Origin: Sphingomonas japonica | GTDB taxonomy: Bacteria > Pseudomonadota > Alphaproteobacteria > Sphingomonadales > Sphingomonadaceae | Assembly: GCF_006346325.1 (NCBI RefSeq) | Contig: NZ_VDYR01000001.1 | Coordinates: 992,001-1,056,000 of the forward strand | DNA length: 64,000 bases | Direction of reading: 5' to 3' | Shown here: positions 20,100 through 29,603 of the stretch, piece by piece | Layout: each line of letters starts with the position of its first letter | How positions within the stretch are numbered: the stretch's first letter is position 1 | The notes under the pieces: model-generated | Told to the model about the DNA's origin: nothing | The model's database searches: none | The model's input: the letters and a program-made list of their open reading frames with translations, nothing else | Made by a program: the position numbers and the translations under genes

Positions 20100-20956
20100 G
20101 CTGGTTGAACCGCGTCCGCAACGCCATCGCCTCGGTCGTTCCGACCACCAAGGAGACGCCCGATAATCTTTGGCACAAGTGCAAGGGCTGCGGGCAAATG
20201 GTGTTCATGAAGGAATTCGAGGAGAATCTTCACGTCTGCCCGCTGTGCCAGCACCATGATCGCATCGGCCCCAAGCAGCGCTTCGCGCAACTGTTCGACG
20301 ATGGCAGCTGCAAGCTCGTCCCGGCGCCGCGGGTCAGCGACGATCCGCTGAAATTCCGCGATTCGAAGCGCTATGTCGACCGGCTCAAGGCGGCACGCGC
20401 CGACACTGGCGACCAGGACGCGTTCGTCAATGCGCGCGGCACGATCCTCGGCCGCCGCGCGACGATCGGCGTTCAGAACTTCGCGTTCATGGGCGGTTCG
20501 ATGGGTCAGGCGGTCGGCGAGGCGTTCATCGCCGGGGTCGAGGCCGCGATCGCCGCGCGCACGCCCTACATCGTGTTCACCGCCAGCGGCGGCGCGCGGA
20601 TGCAGGAGGGCATCCTCAGCCTGATGCAGATGCCGCGCAGCACCGTCGCGATCCAAATGCTGCACGACGCCGGGCTGCCATATATCGTCGTGCTCACCGA
20701 CCCGACTTCGGGCGGGGTGATGGCCGCCTATGCCATGCTCGGCGACGTCCAGATCGCCGAGCCGAAGGCGACGCTGGCGTTTACCGGACGCCGCGTGATC
20801 GAGAGCACGATCCGCGAGAAACTGCCCGAGGATTTTCAGACTTCCGAATATTATCGCGACCACGGCCTGATCGACATGGTGGTCGATCGCCACGACCTGA
20901 AAGCGACGCTGGCGCAGCTGATCGGCTATCTCTGCGCCGCCCGCGCTGCCGCCTGA
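20096..20956 (+). CDS. accD: Acetyl-CoA carboxylase carboxyltransferase beta subunit
   Basis: A 286-residue subunit of the carboxyltransferase that makes malonyl-CoA with AccA. The N-terminal zinc ribbon is clear ([11 protein letters not shown] and HVCPLCQ, four Cys near residues 27-48), followed by a crotonase-type core with [12 protein letters not shown] and [15 protein letters not shown]. The ATG overlaps the trpA stop. The partner accA lies about 15 kb away on the other strand, so the two halves of the enzyme are not cotranscribed. Confidence 0.96.
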   Translation: MSWLNRVRNAIASVVPTTKETPDNLWHKCKGCGQMVFMKEFEENLHVCPLCQHHDRIGPKQRFAQLFDDGSCKLVPAPRVSDDPLKFRDSKRYVDRLKAARADTGDQDAFVNARGTILGRRATIGVQNFAFMGGSMGQAVGEAFIAGVEAAIAARTPYIVFTASGGARMQEGILSLMQMPRSTVAIQMLHDAGLPYIVVLTDPTSGGVMAAYAMLGDVQIAEPKATLAFTGRRVIESTIREKLPEDFQTSEYYRDHGLIDMVVDRHDLKATLAQLIGYLCAARAAA

Positions 20957-20969
20957 CCTCCGTCGCCGC

Positions 20970-22277
20970 ATGGACCATGCGCGATCGTCGGACCCTGCGG
21001 TCCAGGCGCAGCTCGACCGGCTGAGCGCGCTCGGGCCGGGGGCGGACATTTTGGGCCTCGATCGCATCACCCGGCTGCTCGCGCGGCTCGGCGATCCGCA
21101 TCGCGCGCTGCCGCCGCTCTTCCATGTCGCCGGAACCAACGGCAAGGGATCGACCTGTGCGTTCCTGCGCGCCGCGTTCGAAGCCGACGGAAAGCGCGTT
21201 CATGTCTATACCAGCCCCCATCTGGTGCGCTTCAACGAACGCATCCGGATCGCCGGGTCGCTGATCGACGACGCTGCGCTGGCGCCGCTGCTCGAGGAAG
21301 TGCTCGATCGCGGAGGGGACATCGGCGCGAGCTTCTTCGAGGTGACGACTGCGGCCGCCTTCCTCGCATTCGCGAGAACGCCTGCCGCTGCCTGCATCGT
21401 CGAGGTCGGGCTCGGCGGAAGGCTGGACGCCACCAATGTGGTGTCCGACCCGGCGGTGTGCGGAATTGCGCAACTCGGTGTCGATCACGAAGCATTTCTG
21501 GGCAGCGATATCGTCGGGATCGCGCGGGAAAAGGCTGGGATCGCCAAGCCCAGCCGCCCGCTAGTGACGATGGCGTATCCGGCAGCGCTGCGCGCCGCGA
21601 TCGCACAGGTAGCTGGCGAGGCGGCGGTGGTTGCCGCGCCCGATGCGTGGGATATCGATACGCAGGGCAACGCAGCGCGGTACCGCGATGCGCAAGGGGC
21701 GCTCGGCGTTCCCCTGCCCTCCCTTCCCGGTGCGCACCAGCTCGGCAATTACGGCCTCGCCATCGCGATGCTGCGGCATCAGGACCGCCTACCGGTATCG
21801 GACGCCGCCATCGTTGCCGCGGCGACCGCCGTGCGCTGGCCGGCGCGGATGCAGCGACTGTCCGCCGGACCGCTCACCCGGCTGCTGCCGCCGGGGAGCT
21901 TCGTGTGGCTCGACGGCGGCCATAACCCGGCCGCCGGTGCTGCGATCGCCGAGGGGCTGGCTGGTGATCGGCGACGCCCGCTCCACCTCATCCTCGGCAT
22001 GCTGGCCAACAAGGACCCGGCCGGGCTGCTTGCCCCGATCGCACCCCACGTCGCCAGCTTGACCGCGGTACCGATCCCCGGTCATGCGCATCACGCTCCG
22101 CAACGCCTGGCGGCGATTGCCCGCCAGCTTGAAATCGCCACCGCACGCACCGCCGGAGATGTCGAGCAGGCGCTGAAGACCATCGGCGCGGAGGAAACGG
22201 ATGGAGACGTGCTGATCCTCGGGTCGCTGTACCTTGCGGGCACCGTGCTTGCCGGCAATGATGAACTGCCCGACTGA
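20970..22277 (+). CDS. folC: Bifunctional folylpolyglutamate / dihydrofolate synthase
   Basis: A 435-residue Mur-ligase-like ATPase that adds glutamate to (dihydro)folates. The ATP loop is HVAGTNGKGSTCAF near residue 52, followed by YTSPHLVRFNERI and the folate/lysine-loop region EVGLGGRLDATNVV; the C-terminal domain has DGGHNPAAG. It starts 13 bases after accD and ends the trpFBA-accD-folC run. Whether it has both activities or only one is not visible from sequence alone. Confidence 0.94.
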   Translation: MDHARSSDPAVQAQLDRLSALGPGADILGLDRITRLLARLGDPHRALPPLFHVAGTNGKGSTCAFLRAAFEADGKRVHVYTSPHLVRFNERIRIAGSLIDDAALAPLLEEVLDRGGDIGASFFEVTTAAAFLAFARTPAAACIVEVGLGGRLDATNVVSDPAVCGIAQLGVDHEAFLGSDIVGIAREKAGIAKPSRPLVTMAYPAALRAAIAQVAGEAAVVAAPDAWDIDTQGNAARYRDAQGALGVPLPSLPGAHQLGNYGLAIAMLRHQDRLPVSDAAIVAAATAVRWPARMQRLSAGPLTRLLPPGSFVWLDGGHNPAAGAAIAEGLAGDRRRPLHLILGMLANKDPAGLLAPIAPHVASLTAVPIPGHAHHAPQRLAAIARQLEIATARTAGDVEQALKTIGAEETDGDVLILGSLYLAGTVLAGNDELPD

Positions 22278-22280
22278 AAA

Positions 22281-22303
22281 CTATTGAGATTGACTATCAA
22301 TAG
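22281..22303. promoter_or_regulatory. Palindromic operator-like site (Fur-box-like)
   Basis: A 23-bp dyad with perfect 7-bp arms, CTATTGA and TCAATAG, around GATTGACTA. It lies three bases past the folC stop and ends 22 bases before the ATG of the next gene. The 19-bp core ATTGAGATTGACTATCAAT resembles Fur/Irr-type iron boxes in arm sequence and size. The symmetry is seen directly; the link to iron is inferred. Confidence 0.55.
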
Positions 22304-22325
22304 CGAAGTGGCAAGACTGCTCCGC

Positions 22326-22763
22326 ATGACGCAGCACCCTTCCCCGACTCGCTTCTTCAGCCAGAGCCTCACGATGCTTCAGCCCGCCGATCCGGCGCGG
22401 CGACTCCTGCTGTTCGCGATCCGCCAGATCGGCGCGCACGGGCTTCAGGAAGCCAGCGCCGCACAGGCGATGCTGACCGCGTTCGGCAAGGATTTCCGCC
22501 GTCCGCTGGTGCTGATGCGCACCTTCATGTTCGATATGTCGCAGGCCGCGGCCAACCCGATCCAGATCGCGCCGTGGTGCTGCTACCGAATGACCGGTGG
22601 CGAGGCGACGCTGCTCGACATTCTTGGCCGGATCGAGCGCGAGCCGGAAATCGCGGCGATGCTGCTCGCCGACCTGATCGGCGTGCGCGATGCCGACTCG
22701 GTCGCGGTCACGGCGAACCTGCTCGCAAGCGCGTTCCGCGATCTCGGCCTGCCGATCGACTAG
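22326..22763 (+). CDS. Small conserved protein, DUF6628-like
   Basis: A 145-residue protein with no recognised enzyme motif. It is mostly helical, with a CC pair in APWCCYRMTGGE and a leucine-rich middle (RRLLLFAIRQIGAHG). It looks like the sphingomonad family catalogued as DUF6628, an assignment from memory. The frame is open from a TTG at 22284, but that codon lies inside the palindrome at 22281-22303, so the ATG at 22326 is the better start. This leaves the palindrome in a leader or promoter position. It overlaps the convergent permease gene by 4 bp. Confidence 0.72.
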   Translation: MTQHPSPTRFFSQSLTMLQPADPARRLLLFAIRQIGAHGLQEASAAQAMLTAFGKDFRRPLVLMRTFMFDMSQAAANPIQIAPWCCYRMTGGEATLLDILGRIEREPEIAAMLLADLIGVRDADSVAVTANLLASAFRDLGLPID

Positions 22764-24103
22764 CCGGGCTGCGGCCCGCCTTCGGCATTGCCCTCGCCTT
22801 CGACCCCGGCCGAGCCGATCGAGCGATCAACCATTCCGGAAACCATCATCCAAAAGAACAAGGCGATACCCGGTACCGCCGCGAGTGTGGTGAGCAGGTA
22901 GAAATTGACATAGCCGATCGCCTCGATCAGCCCGCCCGCAGTGGTTCCGGTGACGAAACGCCCGACGATACTCGCCGCTGCCGAGATCAGCGCGTATTGG
23001 AAAGCGGTGAAGCGCAGATCACACAGCGCCGAGAAATAGGCGACCACGACCACTCCGCCGAAACCGCTGGCAAAATTCTCGAACGCCATCGACGCGGCCA
23101 TTCCCCAGTTCGAATGCCCGACCGACGCGAGAGCCGCAAAGCTCAGGTTCGACACCGCCATCAGCACCAGGCTGAGCAGCACCGAGCGCTTCATCCCCAT
23201 CTTCGCATAGAGGATACCCCCGACGAAGATGCCGACCAGATAGGCGACGAACCCAAACCACACGTCGTAGATCGCGATCTCGTCGTTGCTGAATCCCAGA
23301 TCGTCGAACAGCAGCCGCAGCGTCAGATTGGCGAGCGTATCGCCGATCTTGTGGACGAGGATGAACAGCAGCACGACCAGCGCTCCCTCGCGGGAAAAGA
23401 ACTGGGCGAACGGGCTCCACACGGCGTTGACGGCGCGCGCCAGCCCCTTGCGCACCATGGGATCGCGGCGGCGCTTGGGTTCGCCCACGATCAGGCCCGC
23501 GAGCATCGCCGGCAGTGCGAACAGCGCGCAGGCGATATAGGCTGCTTCCCACCCGACCCTGGCGGCGAGGATCAGCGCGAGGCCCCCGGCCGTCACCGAC
23601 CCGATCCGCCAGCCATATTGCGACATGCCGGATCCCACGCCGAGCTGGCGCGGCTCGAGGATCTCGATGCGATAGGCGTCGATGACGATGTCGAATGTCG
23701 CACCGGCAACGGCGACCAGGATCGTCGCGATCACCGTCCACCAGATGTCCTGCGTCGGCTCTGCCAGAGCCAGATTGGCAACCGCCGCCATCACCAGCAC
23801 GCCGGACAGCAGCAGCCAAGACACGCGCTGGCCCAGCCTCCCCAGGAACGGCAACCGGACGCCGTCGACCGCCCATGCCCATAGCCATTTGAAGTTGTAG
23901 ACGAGGAACGCGAGGCTGAACGCGGTGATCGTCGATTTCTCGATACCGTCCTGCGCCAGCCGCGTGGTCAGCGTCGATGCGATCATCGCGAACGGAAAGC
24001 CGGAGGAGATGCCCAGTGCCAGCGCCGCCAGCGGGGCCTTTTCGAGATACGGGCGGATGCTCGCTGCCCAGTCGCTCCGCACCTCCCCGCCTGCTTCGGT
24101 CAT
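22760..24103 (-). CDS. MFS permease, AmpG-like
   Basis: A 447-residue inner-membrane protein with about 12 to 14 hydrophobic segments and MFS-type spacing. The family resemblance is to AmpG muropeptide permeases: an early GISSGFPFAMIASTL, then KWLWAWAVDGVRLP and DIVIDAYRIEIL. AmpG imports anhydromuropeptides for cell-wall recycling and can feed beta-lactamase induction; a class A beta-lactamase gene lies about 32 kb away, but no link is shown. The C-terminal tail is short and Gly/Glu-rich. Substrate is inferred from family only. Confidence 0.85.
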   Translation of the reverse strand: MTEAGGEVRSDWAASIRPYLEKAPLAALALGISSGFPFAMIASTLTTRLAQDGIEKSTITAFSLAFLVYNFKWLWAWAVDGVRLPFLGRLGQRVSWLLLSGVLVMAAVANLALAEPTQDIWWTVIATILVAVAGATFDIVIDAYRIEILEPRQLGVGSGMSQYGWRIGSVTAGGLALILAARVGWEAAYIACALFALPAMLAGLIVGEPKRRRDPMVRKGLARAVNAVWSPFAQFFSREGALVVLLFILVHKIGDTLANLTLRLLFDDLGFSNDEIAIYDVWFGFVAYLVGIFVGGILYAKMGMKRSVLLSLVLMAVSNLSFAALASVGHSNWGMAASMAFENFASGFGGVVVVAYFSALCDLRFTAFQYALISAAASIVGRFVTGTTAGGLIEAIGYVNFYLLTTLAAVPGIALFFWMMVSGMVDRSIGSAGVEGEGNAEGGPQPG

Positions 24104-24234
24104 TCGTCTTGGTCCTCTACGCCACTCGCCGTCGTGGCATAGCGCAAAACTGCGGGCTGCATAGACCGGCTATGGACGGCGGTCGCTCGTGGGCAGCCGC
24201 CCGGCGCCTTCGCAGCAGGTAATCCGCTGTTGGC

Positions 24235-25638
24235 TCAACCCTCGAGCTGCATCAGCAGCGAGCGCACCGCTCCGTCGATCTCGACATCCTTGGTACGCAG
24301 ATCCTCGATCCGCTTGACCGCGTGGATCACCGTCGAATGATCGCGATTGCCGAACTTTCGGCCGATCTCGGGCAGCGAGCGCGTGGTTAGCCGCTTGGCG
24401 AGGTACATCGCGATCTGGCGCGGGCGCGCGATCGCGACGGCGCGGCGGTCGGAGACGAGATCGAGCTGCTTGACCTCGAAATGGCTCGACACCGCTTTCT
24501 GTATCTCGTCGATGGTGATGCGCCGCTGGGTGCCGCGCAGCATGTCGCCAAGTGTCGCCAGCGCGAAATCCATCGTCACCGGCGAACCGATCAGTTGCGC
24601 ATAGGCGACCAGGCGATTTAGCGCGCCTTCGAGTTCGCGGATGCTGCTCGAAATCCGCGTCGCCAGCAGGTCGAGCACCTCGGCGGGAACGCGCGCACCC
24701 GGCATCGCTGCGCATTTGGCGGCGAGGATCGCGCGGCGCAGCGCCAGTTCGGGCGCTCGAATATCGGCGACGAGCCCCGAACCCAGGCGTCCGACCAGCC
24801 GGCTCTCGACGCCTTCCAGCGCCTGCGGGCTGCGATCGCATGCGATCACCAGCCTCTTGCCCATCGTCATGAACTCGTTGACGGTATGGAAACACTCTTC
24901 CTGCGTCGAATCCTTGCCGGCGATGAATTGCAGGTCGTCGATCATCAGCATGTCGACGCTGCGCAGCCGCGCCTTGAACGCATAGGTGTCGCGTGCGCGC
25001 ACCGCCTGCACGAACTCGAACATGAAGCGCTCGGCAGGCATGTAGATCGCACTGGCGTTCGGCGACGACGCCAGGAACGCATGGCCGATGGCGTGCATCA
25101 GATGCGTCTTGCCGAGCCCGGTCTGCGAATGGAGGTACAGCGGGCTGAACTGCGGCGCGCCCGGTTCAGCGAGCTTGCGCGCGGCGTTGAACGCGACCTG
25201 ATTCGACTGGTCGGTGACGAAGCTGTCAAAGGTGAAGCGCGGGTCGAATGCGTAGCGCTCGCGCGGCGAGACCGCCGCGCCCGGCACCGTTGCCCCCTCG
25301 GCAGGCGTTGCAGCCGCCTTGAGCTCGGGAGCGGCGGTATCGAGCGTCCGGCGCACGCGCGAATCGGTCAGCGTCTCGATCGATACGCGGACGACGCCCG
25401 GCACCTGCGCGCGGAATTCGTGGAACAGCCGGTCGGCGAAATGACTGCGGACATAGTTGGTCATGAACGCCGAGGGCAGACCGATGCGGATGAGGTCGGG
25501 TTCGCTGTCGTCGATCAGCACGGCCGGTTCGAGCCACTGGTCGAACACGCGCGGGCCCGGAGAGACACGCAGGTTCTTGCGGACCTGGCCCCATGCGGCA
25601 TCGAGCGTCGTGCGCCGGGACTGTTCTTCGTCGTTCAC
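24235..25638 (-). CDS. dnaA: Chromosomal replication initiator DnaA
   Basis: A 467-residue DnaA with all four domains: domain I (about 1-90), a linker, the AAA+ domain with Walker A SQTGLGKTHLMHAIGH near residue 168 and Walker B MLMIDDLQF near residue 232, and the DNA-binding domain with RPRQIAMYLAKR and FGNRDHSTVIHAV. It faces away from rpsT across a 431-base gap. HdaA, its probable regulator, is encoded about 11 kb to the left. Clear 9-mer DnaA boxes were not seen upstream. Confidence 0.97.
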   Translation of the reverse strand: MNDEEQSRRTTLDAAWGQVRKNLRVSPGPRVFDQWLEPAVLIDDSEPDLIRIGLPSAFMTNYVRSHFADRLFHEFRAQVPGVVRVSIETLTDSRVRRTLDTAAPELKAAATPAEGATVPGAAVSPRERYAFDPRFTFDSFVTDQSNQVAFNAARKLAEPGAPQFSPLYLHSQTGLGKTHLMHAIGHAFLASSPNASAIYMPAERFMFEFVQAVRARDTYAFKARLRSVDMLMIDDLQFIAGKDSTQEECFHTVNEFMTMGKRLVIACDRSPQALEGVESRLVGRLGSGLVADIRAPELALRRAILAAKCAAMPGARVPAEVLDLLATRISSSIRELEGALNRLVAYAQLIGSPVTMDFALATLGDMLRGTQRRITIDEIQKAVSSHFEVKQLDLVSDRRAVAIARPRQIAMYLAKRLTTRSLPEIGRKFGNRDHSTVIHAVKRIEDLRTKDVEIDGAVRSLLMQLEG

Positions 25639-26069
25639 GCGAACACACCTCTCCCACGGCGAAACCAGTGGCTTCGCCCCCCGGTCGTCTCTCAGCCGAA
25701 GACCCCCTGAAACCGAATCGAATGCGCCCTGAAGCGCATCGCTACGGTCGATCCGGCGCGTCGGACGATGCGCCGGGAAGGACTGTTTAGAAACCGGATG
25801 GGGATTCGATCAAGGGCCGCAGGTGTAAACAATCTGAAATAAACAATGTTGACTCGCCTCCCCCCAAGGAAACGCGTCGGATATCTTACAAACCTTTGAT
25901 TTAGCTGCGATTATTGCCCCGCGCTTTCGGGAACGCGGCACCGACTCGCGGCTTCCTGCGCGGTTGATCCAAGTTGCCTTTTCGTTCCGGACAGACGCAA
26001 AAACAAACCCCGCCGGAATGCCCGGCGGGGTTGCTGTTCGATCGTTACCGACCCGTCAACCTTGAGCGA
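25639..26069. other. 431-bp intergenic region upstream of dnaA
   Basis: This is the longest non-coding stretch in the window. It must carry the leftward dnaA promoter and the 3' end of rpsT. Directly visible are the rpsT terminator at 25998-26032, an AT-rich patch around 25825-25910, and the direct repeat TTGTTTA (minus strand) at about 25828-25848 with roughly 14-bp spacing. No TTATCCACA-type DnaA box, no A/T-rich 13-mers and no sizeable open frame were found. It does not look like a replication origin. Confidence 0.6.
25998..26032 (-). terminator. Rho-independent terminator of rpsT
   Basis: A perfect 9-bp GC stem (CCCCGCCGG at 26008-26016 with CCGGCGGGG at 26022-26030) around a 5-base loop, flanked by an extra AA/TT pair. 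On the minus strand it is followed by TTTGTTTTTG. It lies about 40 bases after the rpsT stop. Confidence 0.93.
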
Positions 26070-26333
26070 TCAGCCCAGCGCGACGAGGCGCTTCGTCAAC
26101 CGCGAAAATTTCCGCGAAGCGGTGTTCCGGTGGACCACACCCTTGGCGACGCCGCGCGCCAGCTCCGGCTGCACCGCCGCGAGCGCCAGCGTCGCCGCAT
26201 CCTTGTCACCCGATTCGAGCGCGGCTTCCGCCTTCTTGACGAAGGTCCGAATACGGCCGACGCGTGCGCCGTTGATCTCTGCGCGACGGTCGTTGCGCCG
26301 AATGCGCTTTTTCGCCTGTGGCGTATTCGCCAT
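26070..26333 (-). CDS. rpsT: 30S ribosomal protein S20
   Basis: An 87-residue, Lys/Arg-rich helical protein that binds 16S rRNA in the small subunit. The N-terminus [17 protein letters not shown] and the C-terminal [18 protein letters not shown] are typical S20 signatures, and length is standard. It is monocistronic, with its own terminator downstream and mutM upstream on the same strand after about 100 bases. Confidence 0.97.
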   Translation of the reverse strand: MANTPQAKKRIRRNDRRAEINGARVGRIRTFVKKAEAALESGDKDAATLALAAVQPELARGVAKGVVHRNTASRKFSRLTKRLVALG

Positions 26334-26434
26334 GCCTGGTCCAAGTCCCTATCAATGCTGGATGGGCGCGGAGAACAGGTCGCAGCGCCCGGGAAAGCGC
26401 GGCCATTAGCGGCTTGGACGGGTTCGGTCAACCA

Positions 26435-27247
26435 TCAACGCTGGCAGGTTCGGCACCAAAAGGTTGACCGCCCGCCTTGCGCGATCCGTGCGATCGATGC
26501 GCCGCACGCACACGGCTCTCCCTCGCGTCCGTAGACGAGGAACTGCTTGGAGAAATAGCCGAGCTCGCCATCGGGGCGGGCATAGTCGCGCAATGTCGAT
26601 CCCCCGGCCTCGATCGCCGAGAGCAGCACCGCACGAACGGCGTCGGCCAGCGCTCCGAGCCGCTTGACCGAAATCCCTCCAGCAGGGCGGATCGGTGCGA
26701 TCCCGGCCATATGCAGCGCTTCGCAGACATAGATATTGCCGAGACCTGCGACGATCCGTTGATCGAGCAGCAGCGTCTTGATCGGCGCGGTGCGGCCTTC
26801 GAAGGCCATTGCCAGATGCGCGCCGTCGAAATCGCCCGAGAGCGGCTCGGGGCCGAGTGCGGCAAAGGGCGGCCATGCTGCGACCTGCGCCGTCGCCATG
26901 AGATCGAGCGAGCCGAATCGCCGCGCATCGTTGAGGGCTAGGCGCCGCCCCGCCTCTGTCTCGATCACCACATGATCGTGCGGCAGCAGCGTTTCCGGAT
27001 CGACTCGCCAGCGTCCCGACATGCCTAGGTGAAAGATCAGCGTATCGCCGCGGTCGGTGTCGATCAGGCCGTATTTGGCTCGCCGGCGAACGTCCGTCAC
27101 AACCGCGCCGGTCAACCGCTGGCCGAGGTCCACCGGAAAGGCCCGGCGCAGATCGGGACGCCGAACCAGGATCGACGCGATGCGCTGCTGCGCGAGCACC
27201 GGGCGCAGCCCGCGGACGGTGGTCTCGACTTCGGGAAGTTCGGGCAT
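26435..27247 (-). CDS. mutM: Formamidopyrimidine-DNA glycosylase
   Basis: A 270-residue base-excision enzyme that removes 8-oxoguanine and cuts the strand. The N-terminus PELPEVETTVRG supplies the catalytic Pro1 and Glu2. The helix-two-turn-helix is DQRIVAGLGNIYVCEALH, and the C-terminal zinc finger has CACG and CRTC. It diverges from ubiE. mutT, the pool-sanitising partner of the same GO repair system, is about 8 kb away. Confidence 0.96.
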   Translation of the reverse strand: MPELPEVETTVRGLRPVLAQQRIASILVRRPDLRRAFPVDLGQRLTGAVVTDVRRRAKYGLIDTDRGDTLIFHLGMSGRWRVDPETLLPHDHVVIETEAGRRLALNDARRFGSLDLMATAQVAAWPPFAALGPEPLSGDFDGAHLAMAFEGRTAPIKTLLLDQRIVAGLGNIYVCEALHMAGIAPIRPAGGISVKRLGALADAVRAVLLSAIEAGGSTLRDYARPDGELGYFSKQFLVYGREGEPCACGASIARIAQGGRSTFWCRTCQR

Positions 27248-27339
27248 GAAGATTTCCAGCTAGGCAGCGTTTGCTCCCCCCACAAGCCTTGGCTAAGGCC
27301 GGGCGACCAACCATCTTGGGGTGGAGATCAGGGGCTTTC

Positions 27340-28071
27340 ATGACCGACACCGTATCCTTCGGCTATCAGGACGTGGCCCCTGAGGAAAAGACGCGCCGCG
27401 TCGGCGAGGTGTTCGCCAATGTCGCGGCGAGCTACGATCGCATGAACGACGCGATGTCGGGCGGGCTGCACCGGATCTGGAAGGACGTGTTCGTCAAGCG
27501 GGTCAAGCCGCGGACTGGCGAAACCATTCTCGACATGGCCGGCGGGACCGGCGACATCGCGTTCCGGATGGAGCCTTCAGGCGCGGCGATCACGGTCGCC
27601 GACATCAATCCCGCCATGCTCGAGGTCGGCATGCAGCGCGCGGCGGCGCGCGGCATCGACGGACTGGTCTGGACGGAGGCCAATGCCGAGACGCTGCAAT
27701 TCCCCGACCGGTTCTTCGATGCCTATACGATCGCGTTCGGTATCCGCAACGTGACCGACATTCCCAAGGCGCTGCGCGAAGCGCACCGCGTACTCAGGCG
27801 CGGCGGGCGCTTCTTCTGCCTCGAATTCTCGACCACCCTGTGGCCCGGCTTCGACACCATCTATGATCGCTACTCGCACCATCTGGTGCCCAAGCTCGGC
27901 AAATGGATCGCCGACGACGAGGAAAGCTACCGCTATCTCGTCGAATCGATCCGCCGTTTTCCCGACATGGCGACATTCGAATCGATGATCGGCGATGCCG
28001 GCTTCGTCCAGACCCGCGTCGAGCCGATGCTGGGCGGATTGGTCGCCATTCATAGCGGCTGGAAGATTTGA
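27340..28071 (+). CDS. ubiE: Demethylmenaquinone/demethoxyubiquinol C-methyltransferase
   Basis: A 243-residue class I methyltransferase of the ubiquinone pathway. The SAM loop is ILDMAGGTGDIAFR near residue 63; the N-terminus VFANVAASYDRMNDAMSGGLHRIWK and the later AFGIRNVTD are UbiE hallmarks. The ATG at 27340 matches the family start; the open extension upstream of it is not conserved-looking. It begins a forward chain of nine tightly packed genes. The ubiB start overlaps its stop. Confidence 0.96.
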   Translation: MTDTVSFGYQDVAPEEKTRRVGEVFANVAASYDRMNDAMSGGLHRIWKDVFVKRVKPRTGETILDMAGGTGDIAFRMEPSGAAITVADINPAMLEVGMQRAAARGIDGLVWTEANAETLQFPDRFFDAYTIAFGIRNVTDIPKALREAHRVLRRGGRFFCLEFSTTLWPGFDTIYDRYSHHLVPKLGKWIADDEESYRYLVESIRRFPDMATFESMIGDAGFVQTRVEPMLGGLVAIHSGWKI

Positions 28072-29603
28072 CCGCTCCCGCCGTCCATTTCTGGCGCCTG
28101 CTCAAATGGGGTCGCATCCTCGCGCGCCACGGTGCGCTGCGCGGGATCGAGCGCAATCCCAACACGCCGCCCGCAGTGCGCCGCATCGTCCGCATTGCGC
28201 GGTTCGGCGCGCGCGTCCCAAAGCAGCCCGCCTACGCCGACGCGTTCCAGGCGATCGGCCCGGCGGCGATCAAGCTGGGCCAGACGCTGGCGACGCGGCC
28301 CGATATCGTCGGGGAGGAAGCGGCGCGCGACCTGCTGCGGCTGCAGGATACTTTGCCGCCTGTCCCCTATGCGGTGATCTGCGAGGCGATGAAGGCGAGC
28401 TTCGGCAAGCCGCTCGAGACCATGTTCGCGTCGATCGACGAAGTGCCGATCGGTGCCGCGTCGATCGCGCAGGTCCATGCCGCGATCACCACCGACGGAC
28501 GCAAGGTCGCGATCAAGGTGATCCGCCCGGGCGTGGAGGCGGAATTCCTGTCGGCGATCGACACCTATGAATGGGCCGCCGCGCAGATTGAGCAGATGGG
28601 CGGCGAGATTGCCCGGCTGCGACCGCGCCTCACGATCGAGACGTTCAAGCGCTGGACGCTGCGCGAACTCGATCTCAGGCGCGAAGCTGCCTCAGCATCC
28701 GAACTGCTTGACGCGATGCAGGCCGAACCGGATTTCACCGTGCCGACGATCGACTGGGCGCGCACCACCGGCCGTGTGCTGACGCTCGAATGGGTCGATG
28801 GCATCAAGCTCTCGAACCGCGCCGCGCTGATCGAAGCCGGGCATGATCTGCCGGCGCTGTCGCAGAAACTGGTCAAGGCGTTCCTGCGCCAGGCGATCGC
28901 GGAAGGCTTCTTTCACGCCGACATGCACCAGGGCAATCTGTTCGCGCTGGCCGATGGGCGGATTGCGGCGATTGATTTCGGAATCATGGGCCGGATCGAC
29001 CGGCGCGCGCGCGTGTGGCTGGCGGAAATCCTCTACGGCCTGATCACCGGCGACTATCGCCGCGTCGCCGAGATTCATTTCGAAGCCGGCTATGTTCCCG
29101 CGCACCACAATGTCGCCGAGTTCGCGACCGCGCTGCGCGCCGTCGGCGAGCCGGTGCGCGGCGTGCCGGTCAAGGACATGTCGGTCGGCACGATGCTCGA
29201 TTCGCTGTTCAACATCACCCGCGATTTCGACATGCAGACGCAGCCGCACCTGCTGCTCCTGCAAAAGACGATGGTGATGGTCGAGGGTGTGGCCACCAGC
29301 CTCGATCCCGACGTCAATCTGTGGGAAGTCGGCGCGCCGTTCATCGGCGAATGGATCCGCACCGAACTGGGCCCGGAAGCGGCGATCGCCGACCGGCTGG
29401 TCGAAGACCTGCGGACGTTCGCGCGGCTGCCGCAGCTGATTCGCAACATCGAACGCGCCTATCCCAACCCCGGCGGAGCACCCCCCGCCCCCCCGCTGCG
29501 CGAAATCGAGGTCGTGCGCGTCGGCGGCGGCTGGCGCTATGCCGCCGTGGCGGTGGCAAGCGCGGGCATCTCCGCCGCGGCAATCCTGCTGGCCACCGGA
29601 TGA
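28068..29603 (+). CDS. ubiB: Ubiquinone biosynthesis accessory kinase-like protein
   Basis: A 511-residue UbiB/ADCK atypical kinase. It starts with TTG overlapping the ubiE TGA (TTGA), so coupling is likely. Family features: the KxGQ motif in IKLGQTLATRPD near residue 66, an Ala-rich loop AASIAQVHAA in place of a P-loop, the ATP lysine in VAIKVIRPG, HADMHQGN and IDFGIMGR. One or two C-terminal transmembrane helices end the protein (AVASAGISAAAILLATG). UbiB supports the membrane steps of coenzyme Q synthesis. Confidence 0.95.
   Translation: MTAPAVHFWRLLKWGRILARHGALRGIERNPNTPPAVRRIVRIARFGARVPKQPAYADAFQAIGPAAIKLGQTLATRPDIVGEEAARDLLRLQDTLPPVPYAVICEAMKASFGKPLETMFASIDEVPIGAASIAQVHAAITTDGRKVAIKVIRPGVEAEFLSAIDTYEWAAAQIEQMGGEIARLRPRLTIETFKRWTLRELDLRREAASASELLDAMQAEPDFTVPTIDWARTTGRVLTLEWVDGIKLSNRAALIEAGHDLPALSQKLVKAFLRQAIAEGFFHADMHQGNLFALADGRIAAIDFGIMGRIDRRARVWLAEILYGLITGDYRRVAEIHFEAGYVPAHHNVAEFATALRAVGEPVRGVPVKDMSVGTMLDSLFNITRDFDMQTQPHLLLLQKTMVMVEGVATSLDPDVNLWEVGAPFIGEWIRTELGPEAAIADRLVEDLRTFARLPQLIRNIERAYPNPGGAPPAPPLREIEVVRVGGGWRYAAVAVASAGISAAAILLATG

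Noticed and set aside
25639..26069. Possible replication origin next to dnaA
   Set aside because: No DnaA boxes of TTATCCACA type and no clustered AT-rich repeats. In many alphaproteobacteria oriC is not beside dnaA.
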